64,000 nucleotides of DNA from Phymatolithon calcareum (lineage: Eukaryota > Rhodophyta > Florideophyceae > Hapalidiales). The stretch lies in NCBI GenBank assembly GCA_977006965.1, contig OZ345359.1:1364001-1428000 (forward strand). The letters are read 5' to 3'. How positions within the stretch are numbered: the stretch's first letter is position 1; each line of letters opens with the position of its first letter. Below, in pieces: positions 53,108-62,989 of this stretch. The position numbers and the translations under genes were made by a program. The notes beneath the pieces were generated by a model. That model made no database searches. It was given only the letters and a program-made list of their open reading frames with translations, and was not told the DNA's origin.

Positions 53108-54838
53108 CTATGCTTCAGCATCATCATCCAATCTTACATGATGTTCCTCCCAGAAACGATCACGCATTTCCCTCTCGGCCAGGCGACGCCCGCGCTTCGC
53201 AGCCAGGATGAATGCCACGAACGCAGCAATGACGGCAAATAAAAGTAGCCCAATGACAATACCCGCGATAGCGCCCCCGCTGAGCCCGGAACCAGAATTC
53301 ACCAGTCGAACGCCATTGGCACTGACAATGGAAGTCATATTGACCGTTGCGTTCGAGCCGAGGGCGATGCGAACCGCAGATACCACCCTGTCTGGGTTAC
53401 TAAGAAGACTGCCAACATCACCTTTTCTAACCATTGTGCGTAGCACAAATGAGGTGGTACCATTGGCCGGAGGTTTTTCGAAAAAGCCGTCAATGGCCTT
53501 GGAATCGATTTTGGAATCTTTAGCAACCTCGGGAATAATTTTTTCAACCAACAAATTCTCAACCTCAAATCGATCCATCCCGGTGATATTCATGACAGTG
53601 TCAACGTACGCCATGTTTTTCGGCGCCTCGCCGAGGAGATCATTGTACGGACAATCCCCACCCTTCACATCTGCCGATGCATCATCAAGTTTGAACGAAA
53701 ACTGCGGCTCCACTCCAATGTCAATGTTGGGGTGAAACATGTGCACCATGTCGCGCAGAATGATATCCGGGCGTGTTGCTCCCCATTCGAAGTAATCGTT
53801 TGCCGAATTTGCGGCAATACGCTTCTGGTTCACCCATACGTTCGCGCAATGGACTGCGGCCATGTTCCTCAGTACTGCGTTAATTTTCTTTCCGTCTTCG
53901 GTCTTCTCATCTGAGAACAAAACGGTCATGGATTTGTCCTTCGATGGGGGGTATTTGCCAGAGTTGATAAGGTAACGAGTCCATTTAAATTTCTTCCCGG
54001 CTTCTGCAAGTGACAGTTGATTAGTGCTATTTTTCCCGTCGTTCATGAACTGGAAGTCCACATTGGCATCACGCAAAAGCTGAGTGATGTATTGCCCTTG
54101 AGAGGGTTGCCACCAGAAGAGACCGTTAAAATTGAAGGGGTAATTGAGCACCACGGACGGCCTTCGACGGGCACCATTTGCAAGGTTCTTGCTTGTGGAA
54201 TATGTGGTGACAATTCCTTGGAAGGCACTATTGGCAGCTTCAACTTTGTCAAACATGAGACCAAAGATTTTTATCCATTCCGAGCGACCGAAAGGTGTAC
54301 CCTCATCACTCTCGCCGCTGACGAAGAAAGGTTTCCCGGTTTTAGTTTCATTGTACTTATCAACGTCTTCGAAGTTGATAAAGCTGACGTCCACATCTGT
54401 GGTATTCAGCATGGTGAAAGGAGTGGGTTTCGATATCCTGCGCAGAGCGCTGGAATAAATATTTGATGGCTCCTCAACGGCAACAACTCTGTCTAAAACC
54501 TGTATCGAATGCGTAAATATGCCAGTTGTGGGCCCATCGGCGAGGTGGAGGCGACGAGGCGGGACGTTGATAACTTGACTGCCGGCAGGTGCCGTGCCTG
54601 CATCACAGCCGCAACGTACAAGACGATAAGGGAAAGCCCTGTTGTCGGAGCTGGTGATGGTGAAGTCGACGTATGTGTTTGCGAAATTCAGTTTCGAGAT
54701 TGTCGTCGCGTGCTTGATGTCGATTCTGTCAAAGTAGTTAATGGATTCATCGCACTTGACAGCGTTTGTGCACGAATTTGCCCAGGCGAGCGACACAGTT
54801 GTCGCTGCGAGCGCGACATAGAGCGGAAAGAAGCGCAT
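53108..54838 (-). CDS. Type I membrane protein with periplasmic-binding-protein-like ectodomain
   Basis: 576 residues. There is a cleavable signal peptide (MRFFPLYVALAATTVSLAWA, cleavage expected before NSC), a large ectodomain, a transmembrane helix (AGIVIGLLLFAVIAAFVAFIL, about 530-550) and a short charged cytosolic tail (KRGRRLAEREMRDRFWEEHH). The ectodomain has the layout of bacterial siderophore/cobalamin ABC-transporter binding proteins: an N-terminal lobe, GRSEWIKIFGLMFDKVEAANSAF leading into a long helix, RRRPSVVLNYPF, and a second lobe with W-rich patches (FNGLFWWQPSQGQYI). NXS/T glycosylation sites and conserved Cys are present. A role in capture of metal complexes or small ligands at the cell surface is inferred. 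It is not an active transporter by itself. Confidence 0.75.
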   Translation of the reverse strand: MRFFPLYVALAATTVSLAWANSCTNAVKCDESINYFDRIDIKHATTISKLNFANTYVDFTITSSDNRAFPYRLVRCGCDAGTAPAGSQVINVPPRRLHLADGPTTGIFTHSIQVLDRVVAVEEPSNIYSSALRRISKPTPFTMLNTTDVDVSFINFEDVDKYNETKTGKPFFVSGESDEGTPFGRSEWIKIFGLMFDKVEAANSAFQGIVTTYSTSKNLANGARRRPSVVLNYPFNFNGLFWWQPSQGQYITQLLRDANVDFQFMNDGKNSTNQLSLAEAGKKFKWTRYLINSGKYPPSKDKSMTVLFSDEKTEDGKKINAVLRNMAAVHCANVWVNQKRIAANSANDYFEWGATRPDIILRDMVHMFHPNIDIGVEPQFSFKLDDASADVKGGDCPYNDLLGEAPKNMAYVDTVMNITGMDRFEVENLLVEKIIPEVAKDSKIDSKAIDGFFEKPPANGTTSFVLRTMVRKGDVGSLLSNPDRVVSAVRIALGSNATVNMTSIVSANGVRLVNSGSGLSGGAIAGIVIGLLLFAVIAAFVAFILAAKRGRRLAEREMRDRFWEEHHVRLDDDAEA

Positions 54839-55139
54839 GGCAGGCGAGTGCAGGTTGGGATGGATAAACCATTTTTCGACGCTAGAGTGGGCTTCTTATG
54901 AGGGGCAGAACGGAGCGCAAATCGCTCCAGCATTGGTGGTAGCGGGGTATGCAAACAAGGCGACGGAGAAGACGTGAAATTGCACGGCCAAAACGCCCGG
55001 TTGCCGTGCGTGTTGCATACGATCGTAGATATGAATTCACGCGCTCCCCATGACAACAACCAGTCAATAGCGCTTCTGCTTGAATGATCATCATCATGAT
55101 GAGGCGCGGGGCGTATTGCGTGCGAATCTCGCGTGCTTC
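54839..55139. promoter_or_regulatory. 5' flank of the membrane protein gene
   Basis: 301 bases between the start codon and the transposon copy 2. It ends with a TCATCATCATGATGA symmetric run at 55088-55102. Confidence 0.4.
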
Positions 55140-55146
55140 ATCTCAT

Positions 55147-55557
55147 CAGGGGAATGAATGTATCATATGCATGTTTCTAATGGGAAAAAATAAGGTCGGC
55201 TGGCACGAACATTGGGAGTTTGCCTATGTAGCGGTAGTTCTCGTTGCAGGATCACTAGGGGAGCACGGCAACATTTTGGCCCCGATAGTTATTTAGTTGA
55301 TTTGGGCCAAAATGGTGCCCTGCTCCCCCGGTGGACTAGGCTTTGTGGAGAGAAATAATGGGAAATAAAGGCACTACAGTACCCTGCTTAGTCAAAGTTC
55401 TTTTGATTATCAAGTAAACTCATAATCCAGTCAGCACACGAAGGGGTATCTTTCACAATTACATTTATGTAACTTGTGAAGTATACGTTACTCCCCCCCA
55501 GAACATACTGTATAATTATATGTTCTGGGGGGCAGTAAAGTATCATACATTCCCCTG
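55147..55557. mobile_element. Non-autonomous DNA transposon (MITE), copy 2, 7-bp TSD
   Basis: A 411-bp element with terminal CAGGGGAATG (55147-55156) and CATTCCCCTG (55548-55557), both followed inward by related ATGTATCATAT/ATGTATGATA sequence. The flanks are identical 7-mers ATCTCAT at 55140-55146 and 55558-55564. The right part contains a TTACTCCCCCCCAGAACATA hairpin (55488-55507 with 55519-55538, one mismatch) related to the right end of copy 1. An internal segment (ACATTGGGAGTT...ATGTAGCGGT) matches copy 1 in the same orientation. No transposase is present. Confidence 0.9.
55258..55328. repeat. Inverted repeat nested in transposon copy 2
   Basis: 25-base arms (55258-55282 and 55304-55328) with two mismatches, starting GGGGAGCA and ending TGCTCCCC, around a 21-base loop. 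It is absent from copy 1, so it may be a second element inserted in the first or part of a longer ancestor. I see no clear target duplication. Confidence 0.85.
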
Positions 55558-55790
55558 ATCTCATGAAATGAGAGCCACGTTCCTTCCGCGAATCGTCATG
55601 TACTGTAAGGTACAGTACAGTGTACCTCGTCGGTACGTAGATTGAAATGATGTAATTTGCTTTCGATTTCAAAATGAATCTCCCAATCCGACGCGTTTAC
55701 TACTCTACGGACCTCTGTATGAGCCCTCGCTTTAAGCCTCACTAATAACATCGTGTCCGATGTGGACAGTAAAATTGTTAGAAAAAATAC

Positions 55791-57130
55791 GAGGAAATTC
55801 GCTGCATGGACCGAAAAAGGTGGCAAAATTCGCTAAATCGGCACCCCTTGCAATAACTACTACTCGTTATGATACACAGAGCACTCCATAGAAATAAACT
55901 TATCAAAAAAATAATATTTATTTCATGCACAACTCTCTATGCTTCAGCTCCTCGTCGCAAGTCATCTCCGTCATCGCAGGCGGTGAGGTCAATTATCATG
56001 CACTGAGCCGCTTTGTCGATGTGTTTTCGTTTCGCCTCAACAATATTGCGGATGTTCGGCTTGGCGCATGTCTGCGAGAAGTAACCGTTGTTTCCGCACG
56101 AGGAGCCGTGACGGGACCTCATTTCGGACGGGAAGTAGGGCCTCTTGCGCTTGCGGCCCAGCTTAGGGGCAAGGTCAAACGGAACCAAATCATCCTGTAC
56201 TAGCTGGTAACCAGTGACTGCAACACGAATGATGATGCCCTCGTGTTGCTTGGCCCACGTTATCAATAGCCATTGGTCCCACACCAGATCTTGTTTCACG
56301 GGTCGAACGCGACTCGATGCTGCGCCAAACGTCTAGAACAGTACAAAAGTGCAGTGACGACGTGGATACATGGCCGCTGGTGCTCTTCAAAGTGGCGGCA
56401 AGAGCATGTAGCGCGGTAGTCGCTGTTAACTACCACAGGGAATGGTGTCACTTGGCTGCTAACAACAAACCTCAGCATGTCACTTTCGATGACCTCCGGC
56501 TCCATAAGCGACTTCTCCGCTCAGAGGATTTTTCCTGGTGCTTCTTGTAGCAGCAAGGCATGAGGAACTTGCCTTGCCAATAGACGTGTTGTGGGCGATT
56601 ACGAGGTTGACAGCGTCGTCAAAGTTTGCTCCAGGGCAGTCACTCACCCTTAGCACGAGCTCCATCTTCTCCATGAGTTCAGACGGTTCGGGCGAGAGCG
56701 TTGTGAGTTAGCTTAGCAGTCGAATGCGACGAGGTGCAGAGTACTTTGCGTAGCGGATTAGTAGTGTAATAATAAGGAAGCTGATTGAAGATATGGGTAG
56801 TCAAGGAGCATGGGCAATTGGTACACTCAGCAGAACCCTGAAGAAGCCCACATGGACCCCTACCGAAGAGAATGAAGTGGCGCGAGCCATTGACGTGATA
56901 TTATGCAATTCTGAATAAGATAACTGACAACTCTCGATGCTAGTATAACGCGATTAGAAACGTGCCGACTTTCCTCAAGTTGGGACACATGGTACCTTCT
57001 CAATAAATCCTCTTAATTACGTGTAATGATAAGCGGCTGTCTAGCTGAAATCATAACGAGTGGTAGTTTTTGCAGGGTGCTGACTTAGCGAATTTTGCCA
57101 CCTTTTCCGGTCCATGCAGCGAATTTCCTC
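55791..57130 (-). mobile_element. MULE (Mutator-like) transposon, internally deleted
   Basis: 1340 bp bounded by terminal inverted repeats of about 87 bp (55791-55877 and 57044-57130). The outer ends are GAGGAAATTCGCTGCATGG and complement, and the inner ends ACTCGTTATGAT. Flanks GAAAAAATAC (55781-55790) and GAAAAAAATAC (57131-57141) form a 10-11 bp target duplication differing by one A, as expected for MULEs. Inside, the minus strand encodes the C-terminal part of a MULE transposase. Long similar TIRs with decayed coding sequence mark it as a non-autonomous derivative. Confidence 0.88.
55937..56674 (-). pseudogene. Degenerate MULE transposase C-terminus (SWIM and zinc-knuckle)
   Basis: Three overlapping minus-strand frames are pieces of one protein. 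56505-56296 holds a SWIM zinc finger, CSCRHFEEHQRPCIHV (C-x-C-x8-C-x-H). 56299-55937 holds a basic GRKRKRPYFPSEMRS stretch followed by a degraded knuckle SSCGNNGYFSQTC, the order seen at the end of MURA-type transposases. The frame at 56674-56480 probably precedes them. Frame changes between the pieces and absence of the DDE catalytic core show that it is dead. Confidence 0.85.
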
Positions 57131-57141
57131 GAAAAAAATAC

Positions 57142-57579
57142 TTATCAACCCTCACATAACATTTACTGTACTATGCATACATTGTCAAAGGATGGGCCAG
57201 ACTGCACCTCACAGGGTGAAAAGGAGGTCGCATTGCAAAGTTAGCTAGAGTTGAAAGAAGAAAAACAATCAAGCAACAGAGCCACAATCTACTTTTGTTT
57301 ATCAGCCAAAGACGAGAGCCAGCATAGGCACACGCTTTTGCAGCCTATGGACGGGGTAATTGGGGATCCAAGGAGCAGAGGAATGGACTTGACGCTGCTG
57401 GCGCAATGGACCTTGCAGCTGTATGTGTGGCAGGCCAAAGATTGCACGGCACATAGCTAGTTTCTACTTGCTTATCATTCGAACCTAAATCTGTCAAGCG
57501 ACACTCCTAGATAACTGGAATACAGTATCATATGCTCAGTTGCAGAACGCAAGAGATACGACATATTCAATTTTAGTGT
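57142..57579. other. Interval between MULE and SDR gene
   Basis: No recognised gene; contains the 3' flank of the SDR-like gene. Confidence 0.5.
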
Positions 57580-58338
57580 TTATGATGAAGCCTTTTCAGG
57601 CTGTCCAATGGTGACCGCAGTACGTACAAAGGTAGGGTTGAGTGCCTCCTGGAGCATGAAAGCGCCACAATCTGATTTTGCAATATTCAGATCAAGACCA
57701 CCATTCTCCCGTGAAGTGAGCAGTTTCCAACTTCCTCTCGGCGGCTCCTCGGGGGTGAGCCCGACCGGACGAACGAGTAGATAGTCTGCATCGCTAGCCT
57801 GCACAATGACCTCCATATTAGTAAGGTCACTAAAAGCAGGGCGAAAAATGGTGCGTAGCATACCAGCCCATAGCACACGAATGCCCTTAAACGGCATGAA
57901 GTCTTCGCCAATGCCCATCGAAGACAGCTGAACAAGTCGCTTCACATGCGTTTTCTCCATGGCTTTAATGACCGCACTTGCACCGCTCGAGATCCAGCGC
58001 CCGAAACTTGGCTGCCGGCTTCCGAGACAGGCCACGACAGCTTCCACGCCTTCAAATGCGGTTTCGAGCTTAGTTTGTGCATCTTCCGCCTCAATGTCGA
58101 TGTGTTGGACGGAAATATCTTTGAAGTCGGCCTTGAGCTGTGCGGCCAATTCGGTGTCCGTAACGTCTGCATCAACCCAGTCTCCGCCGCCCTCTACAGA
58201 GCCGGCGGCCATGCTGATGACACGTGGGGTGACGGTCGGGTCTTTCAATGCGTGTACGGCTGCGAACTTGCCGACGTCGCCCATACCGCCCTTTGTGGCG
58301 TAAATAACGGCGATGATGCGGGGTGCAACAGATGCCAT
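57580..58338 (-). CDS. NAD(P)-binding Rossmann-fold protein (atypical SDR/NmrA-like)
   Basis: 252 residues from MASVAPRIIAVIYATKGG at 58338. The fold is suggested by a first strand and glycine-rich turn (YATKGGMGDVGK), an acidic strand (HIDIEAEDAQ), GVEAVVACLGSRQP, KRLVQLSSMGIGEDF (the SDR Ser region), YLLVRPVGLTPEEPPRGSW, and a C-terminal FVRTAVTIG strand, as in NmrA-like and plant Ycf39/TIC62-type atypical SDRs. The frame stays open upstream to a Met at 58606-58608 (a 90-residue Ser/Thr/Arg-rich extension that could be a transit peptide), but that Met sits inside a 40-bp palindrome, so I prefer the inner start. The TGxxGxxG motif is degenerate, and the substrate is unknown. It lies downstream of the AFG2-like gene on the same strand. 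Confidence 0.72.
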   Translation of the reverse strand: MASVAPRIIAVIYATKGGMGDVGKFAAVHALKDPTVTPRVISMAAGSVEGGGDWVDADVTDTELAAQLKADFKDISVQHIDIEAEDAQTKLETAFEGVEAVVACLGSRQPSFGRWISSGASAVIKAMEKTHVKRLVQLSSMGIGEDFMPFKGIRVLWAGMLRTIFRPAFSDLTNMEVIVQASDADYLLVRPVGLTPEEPPRGSWKLLTSRENGGLDLNIAKSDCGAFMLQEALNPTFVRTAVTIGQPEKASS

Positions 58339-58589
58339 TGGGTTGATGAATTTCTGGATCGGCTTCGGAAGCGAATTGGTCTGCCCAGTGGCGCTGAGCT
58401 GCGCGAAGGAGATCTGGAACGTCCGATGTTTTGCGGTGTTCTTGGTGATATCGCCGTGCACTGGGCGACGAATGTGTCGAGGCGCGCACCGGGTGCGAGA
58501 GTTCGGTGGAATCGCAGCACAGGTGGATGTGAAAGCCGAAGAAAAGGGCCGGTGACGAAGGCTATTGCGATTGTCAAAAACTCTTGTAC

Positions 58590-58629
58590 TGACCCAGAGA
58601 ACGTTCATTAATGAACGTTCTCTGGGTCA
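58590..58629. repeat. Perfect 40-bp palindrome, no spacer
   Basis: Every base pairs around the TT|AA centre at 58609/58610. It lies in the 5' region of the SDR-like gene and contains the outermost possible start codon. Confidence 0.98.
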
Positions 58630-58921
58630 ATTGCAATTGCATGCCTCTTTGGGCCATACAGGGGCAGAAGATGGAATCTGGTTACATAGATTCGCTTTTC
58701 ATTGGACAAGGCTCTTGTAACAAACGGATAAAACAGGTGTGCTGATTGGATGATCTCGCAATACAGGCCACGTTGCAAACTTTTCCAGTGTGGACAGCGA
58801 TGTCCTTCACAAGGCCAGTCTCGCAAGCGACCCAAGGTGGCGTCGTTTTGGGTTCCTCTTGTAAATACTTAGGCTTTGAGTTGTTTCCAAACACTGTGCA
58901 ATCAACAAACATACGTACGAG

Positions 58922-61438
58922 CTATAAGTTGGTCCGATATTGCAGCCTCTCGCGGTATCTTTCAAAAAATTCCACCATTTCGGGTGTTGTTCTTCTCGAA
59001 ACGCGACCCATTGCCTTCTCAAAGTCCTTCTTCTGCACCACCGATGCTCCAGCAGGGTCCTCCTCCATCGCCGCCAGTGCCGCTTCTCTCACCAACGCCG
59101 CGATCTCAGCCCCTGACATTCCACCAGTCCACTCCTCCTCCGCCAGTGCGGCCACATCGACGTCGCCACTCAACGGTGTATTCCTTGTATGCACCCGCAG
59201 CACAGCCTCGCGCTCCACTCTGTCAGGCAATCCCACATAAATCTGAACATCAATTCTGCCCGGTCTTAACAACGCCCGATCTAGCAGATCCGGCCTATTT
59301 GTAGCGGCAATGACGACAACGCGCTCACCATGCACACCAGCACTTTCCCCAACACCGTCCATCTCCGCAAGTAGTTGCGCCACAACACGCGAGTGCGCGG
59401 ACGCCCCAGCATGTCCGTCACGCGATCCTGCTAGTGCATCAATTTCGTCAAAAAACACGACGACAGGCGCTGCCGCACGTGCCCTACGAAACACTTCTCG
59501 CACTGCCCGCTCCGAAGCCCCGACCCATTTTGACAGCAATTCCGGACCGCGCACCGACACGAAATTCGCCTTTGACTCTGTAGCCACAGCACGAGCTAGC
59601 AACGTCTTACTGCAACCCGGCGGCCCGTACAATAGAATTCCACGCGGAGGGTCAAGGTTCAATGCTGCGAGCGCCGCCCGTCCGCGATCGCTGAGAGGAA
59701 GCTCCACAGCCTCTCGCAGTCGCGCTTTAGCCGCATTCTGTCCCCCGACGTCCGTCCACCGAGTCTTCGGTACCTCTACGGCGACCGCTCTTAATGCACT
59801 CGGTGTTGTCATCTGCAATGCTGTATTTACGTCCTCTGCCGTTACGACGGCGTCGCATGCAGCGTCGGCGCGTGTCACAGCACGCGCCACAGCACGTCCC
59901 CATGCACCAGCGAGATCGGCGCTAACGCAGCCATACGCAGCCCGGGCGAGAGCATCGCCTTCTTCGATACTGAAGCCAACGTTACTGGTTGTACGCGCAG
60001 GGTGGCACAATGCTCGAAGCACGGCCGCACGGCCTGCGGCGTCGGGAACTTCGAGCGAAATTTCTGCACCGAGACGACCAGGACGACGGAGAGCAGGGTC
60101 GACAGCATCGACGCGGGATGTCGTCGCAATTACGAATACGCCGGGTGTGAGGTCGTCAAGCAAACGAGCGACGTCATGACCAACGCTTGGAAGCTCTATT
60201 TGCGTGGAGTTGTCATCAGTATTGTTGTTGCGGTCCTCTCCCAAGGAGGCACCGCGTCGGCGTGCAAAAGCGTCCAAATCATCAAGCACTAGAACGGCAG
60301 GCGCACTTGCGGCGGCGCGAGCGAAAGCCGCCTTCAGAGCTGCGGCAGCGCCCCCCTCCGCACCACCAGCGTACACCGCCGCACCATGCACTTCCTCGAT
60401 GTGGGTGTTTAGTTCTGCGGCGATTGCGCGTGCCAGCGTGGACTTGCCCGTTCCGGCGGGACCGTGTACGAGCACGCCGCCCCTTTCGCACGCGTCACCG
60501 AGAGCGGCTTGTGCGAGGGCTAGTAGCTCCGCGCCCTGCTTATCCAATCCTCCAAGCTGTGTGAGTGTACATTTTTGTCGCAATGAAGGTGTATCACTTG
60601 CCGCATGAGCAAACTTAACAGTTGTACTTTCGCCAACTCGCACGGCAGTAGCGCCCGAAGCGACAGTGGGCCCAGCCGCATCACCCCCGGTAATAGCGCA
60701 CTTTGAAGGGTGTACTGCATGAACCCGAAGAAAGGTCGGGACACCTAAAATGGTTAGCGCAATGGCGGAGCCGGGGATGACGACGCGGCCCTGCAGTTCT
60801 CGCTTTGCAAGGGCGGCGACCTCTGGGCCGACTACGCCAGTGTGTGCGTCAAGCTCTATAGAGTTTGCACTCGGAGGCGCAGCACACAAGATTTCCAGAC
60901 AAACAACAGCACGCTGCGGAGGTTCCACAGCTGCCACAGCCGCGGTTGGTGGCGTCTCAAAGCGGTTCGTCCGTTCGCCCCGATGTGGGTTGAGTTCGAA
61001 GCGACGCGGGGAAGCTTCAGTCGGTTGAGCATTTTGCGCTCGTTTTTTCTTCGATGAATTCTTTTTCGCAGAAGATTTTTTGCCCCCACTTCTACCAGGG
61101 GTGCTGCGTGGAGTGGCCGGGGTCATGCGCGCAGCAGGTGCATCGGGAGGGATTCCGAGGGCATGCAATGTGGCGTCATCAAGCGCGATGTAGCCTGGTT
61201 CGATACGGGACGAGGGCCAGGCGGAGGCTATGGCAGCCCCATTAGCGCTGGAAATGCGCAGATGCTGCGTTACATGGAGACCAAGGCGTGCGGCGTCCGT
61301 GACGCTCACGAGGGCAATGCCGCGAGATATTAGACTGGCTGGTGGGAGACCACGGACGCCGATGCTGCGAGAGAGAACGCGATGCAGGCAGGCAACGGTT
61401 AAGGACTCACTGGCGCCAGCGGAGTTGTACGCCGCCAT
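58922..61438 (-). CDS. AFG2/SPATA5-type double AAA+ ATPase (CDC48 family)
   Basis: 838 residues, single exon. It has a degenerate CDC48-like N-domain (about 1-110), a Lys/Ser-rich linker (SGGKKSSAKKNSSKKKR), and two AAA+ modules. D1 has Walker A GPAGTGKST and the Walker-B-like VLVLDDLDAF. D2 has Walker A GPPGCSKTLLARA, Walker B VVFFDEIDALAG, sensor 1 VIAATNRPD and arginine fingers DRALLRPGRID. GPPGCSKT is characteristic of AFG2/SPATA5 (plant CIP111), which strips Rlp24 and related shuttling factors from pre-60S ribosomal particles in the cytoplasm. D1 lacks the usual Glu of Walker B (DD for DE) and the sensor-1 Asn (ATTSR), so D1 hydrolysis may be weak. GC content is higher than in its neighbours. 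Confidence 0.92.
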   Translation of the reverse strand: MAAYNSAGASESLTVACLHRVLSRSIGVRGLPPASLISRGIALVSVTDAARLGLHVTQHLRISSANGAAIASAWPSSRIEPGYIALDDATLHALGIPPDAPAARMTPATPRSTPGRSGGKKSSAKKNSSKKKRAQNAQPTEASPRRFELNPHRGERTNRFETPPTAAVAAVEPPQRAVVCLEILCAAPPSANSIELDAHTGVVGPEVAALAKRELQGRVVIPGSAIALTILGVPTFLRVHAVHPSKCAITGGDAAGPTVASGATAVRVGESTTVKFAHAASDTPSLRQKCTLTQLGGLDKQGAELLALAQAALGDACERGGVLVHGPAGTGKSTLARAIAAELNTHIEEVHGAAVYAGGAEGGAAAALKAAFARAAASAPAVLVLDDLDAFARRRGASLGEDRNNNTDDNSTQIELPSVGHDVARLLDDLTPGVFVIATTSRVDAVDPALRRPGRLGAEISLEVPDAAGRAAVLRALCHPARTTSNVGFSIEEGDALARAAYGCVSADLAGAWGRAVARAVTRADAACDAVVTAEDVNTALQMTTPSALRAVAVEVPKTRWTDVGGQNAAKARLREAVELPLSDRGRAALAALNLDPPRGILLYGPPGCSKTLLARAVATESKANFVSVRGPELLSKWVGASERAVREVFRRARAAAPVVVFFDEIDALAGSRDGHAGASAHSRVVAQLLAEMDGVGESAGVHGERVVVIAATNRPDLLDRALLRPGRIDVQIYVGLPDRVEREAVLRVHTRNTPLSGDVDVAALAEEEWTGGMSGAEIAALVREAALAAMEEDPAGASVVQKKDFEKAMGRVSRRTTPEMVEFFERYRERLQYRTNL

Positions 61439-62140
61439 AGCAGTCGTCGATGATCACCGTCGGTGGTTTGTTTACCAGAAATGTACGGAGTATGATAAAT
61501 GAAAATTGTGGAATAAAGAAACGAGGAAGTGGATGCACCCCGCCTATCCCTAGAACATCTCTTGCGAATTAGGTAGTTTTTTTGCATCGCGCGGAGGTTG
61601 AGAAAGTCCTTTCTCATCGTTCAGGGTTGTGATGTCTTGAAAGGAGAAATCTTGAAATTTGCACGAGCGGAAGACGGACCTATGTTTGGGTCACTCATGT
61701 CATGCGATTCCAGCGAGCAAGGACAAAGAACAGGGCCTAAGCAAGATCTAGCATTGCACATGACCCGTAGCCTGAGTTTACTGAGAGAAAGACAGGCATA
61801 GGGTAATAGAAACAAACAAAGCTGGAGCGGTCTACTGGCACGGCAAACTCCACGGTCATGAAATGATTTAATAGTAATGGTACTATTTTTCAAAGCTATT
61901 TAGAATAACAGGGAATGACCAAATCTAGCAGCAGATGCGTTGTTGCGGGTCCGCGTGCTCCCCAATCAGAAGAGAAGACTGTGGCCAAGGCAATCAGGGT
62001 TGTCCCGGCTGGCTCTAATGCTTGACTCAAACTCCTGAAAGTGGAGGCAGAGCTGACTGCAGTTTATCCTATCGGGGAATGATAGTTTGTGATTGCAGCA
62101 GGCCCTGCAGTTAAGCTGACTACTCAGAGCTGGATACGCG

Positions 62141-62285
62141 TCACCAGCTCATAAATAGGGATCCGGCACCTTTACCTGATCCCTTCGGAATGTCCCGGTC
62201 ACTCCTTTGTCGTTTAGGCAGACGCCCCCAAAATATGATAACAGTCACAAACTTATAAATAGGGATTAGGCGCCTTTACCAGATC
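62141..62285. repeat. Diverged direct repeat, about 104-bp period
   Basis: GTCACCAGCTCATAAATAGG (62139 onward) with its continuation GGATCCGGCACCTTTACC recurs 104 bases later as GTCACAAACTTATAAATAGG and GATTAGGCGCCTTTACC. The full second copy is truncated or diverged after the shared 45 bases. Confidence 0.6.
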
Positions 62286-62989
62286 CAATAGGAGCCTACC
62301 GAGGATGCCAATGATCAGGCCTTGCGACAGTCTATCCGAAAAATGGGTGGGTGGGTGGAGAAGCAAAAAGGGTGAACCTGCCGTTGTCGATGGGGTGCGC
62401 TGAGCCGTTTAAGGATCGTTGAAGTTTGGTTTGCTTGGGTTTGCATTCCCAAATGGTTTATTCCGAACTCTTTGGTTGTATGCTCTTCGAGAGCTTCGGA
62501 AACCGCAGAAGTCCGGTGAGTGCACCCATTCCCAGGAGCCTCAAGCGCCGTGCAGCGAATAGTACCGTACCATACCGGCCTCCATCCCTAATGTAACACT
62601 ATCCACTAGTTACAAGCGTACTCCGAGTAGACTGTGATCTTTTAGACCGTCGATGCTTTAAAAACATTTTTAGTGATGTGGAAGCTAGATAGGCGTAGAG
62701 TCAGTTACTTGGTGTCAACTTTTGAGTGATTTTTTGCTCTGGCAAATCCGAAAAATGCAAATGAGCCTGAAACCACTCTCTTTCTGCTATTGAATTGGTC
62801 ATTTGTTTTAATGAGACAAGAGGCATCCCCGCCCTTCGGGCAACTTCGTAATTCGCGAGGGAACACAGCAATCGCATGAGGAAGGTTCAGAGTTTATAAA
62901 CTCCAATTAGTGCGGAAAAATATAAGAAGTGTACCGGGACAATCATCAATTGCTGGGTATTGAGCTGTGCGAGTCTTGCGTGAAGGAAA

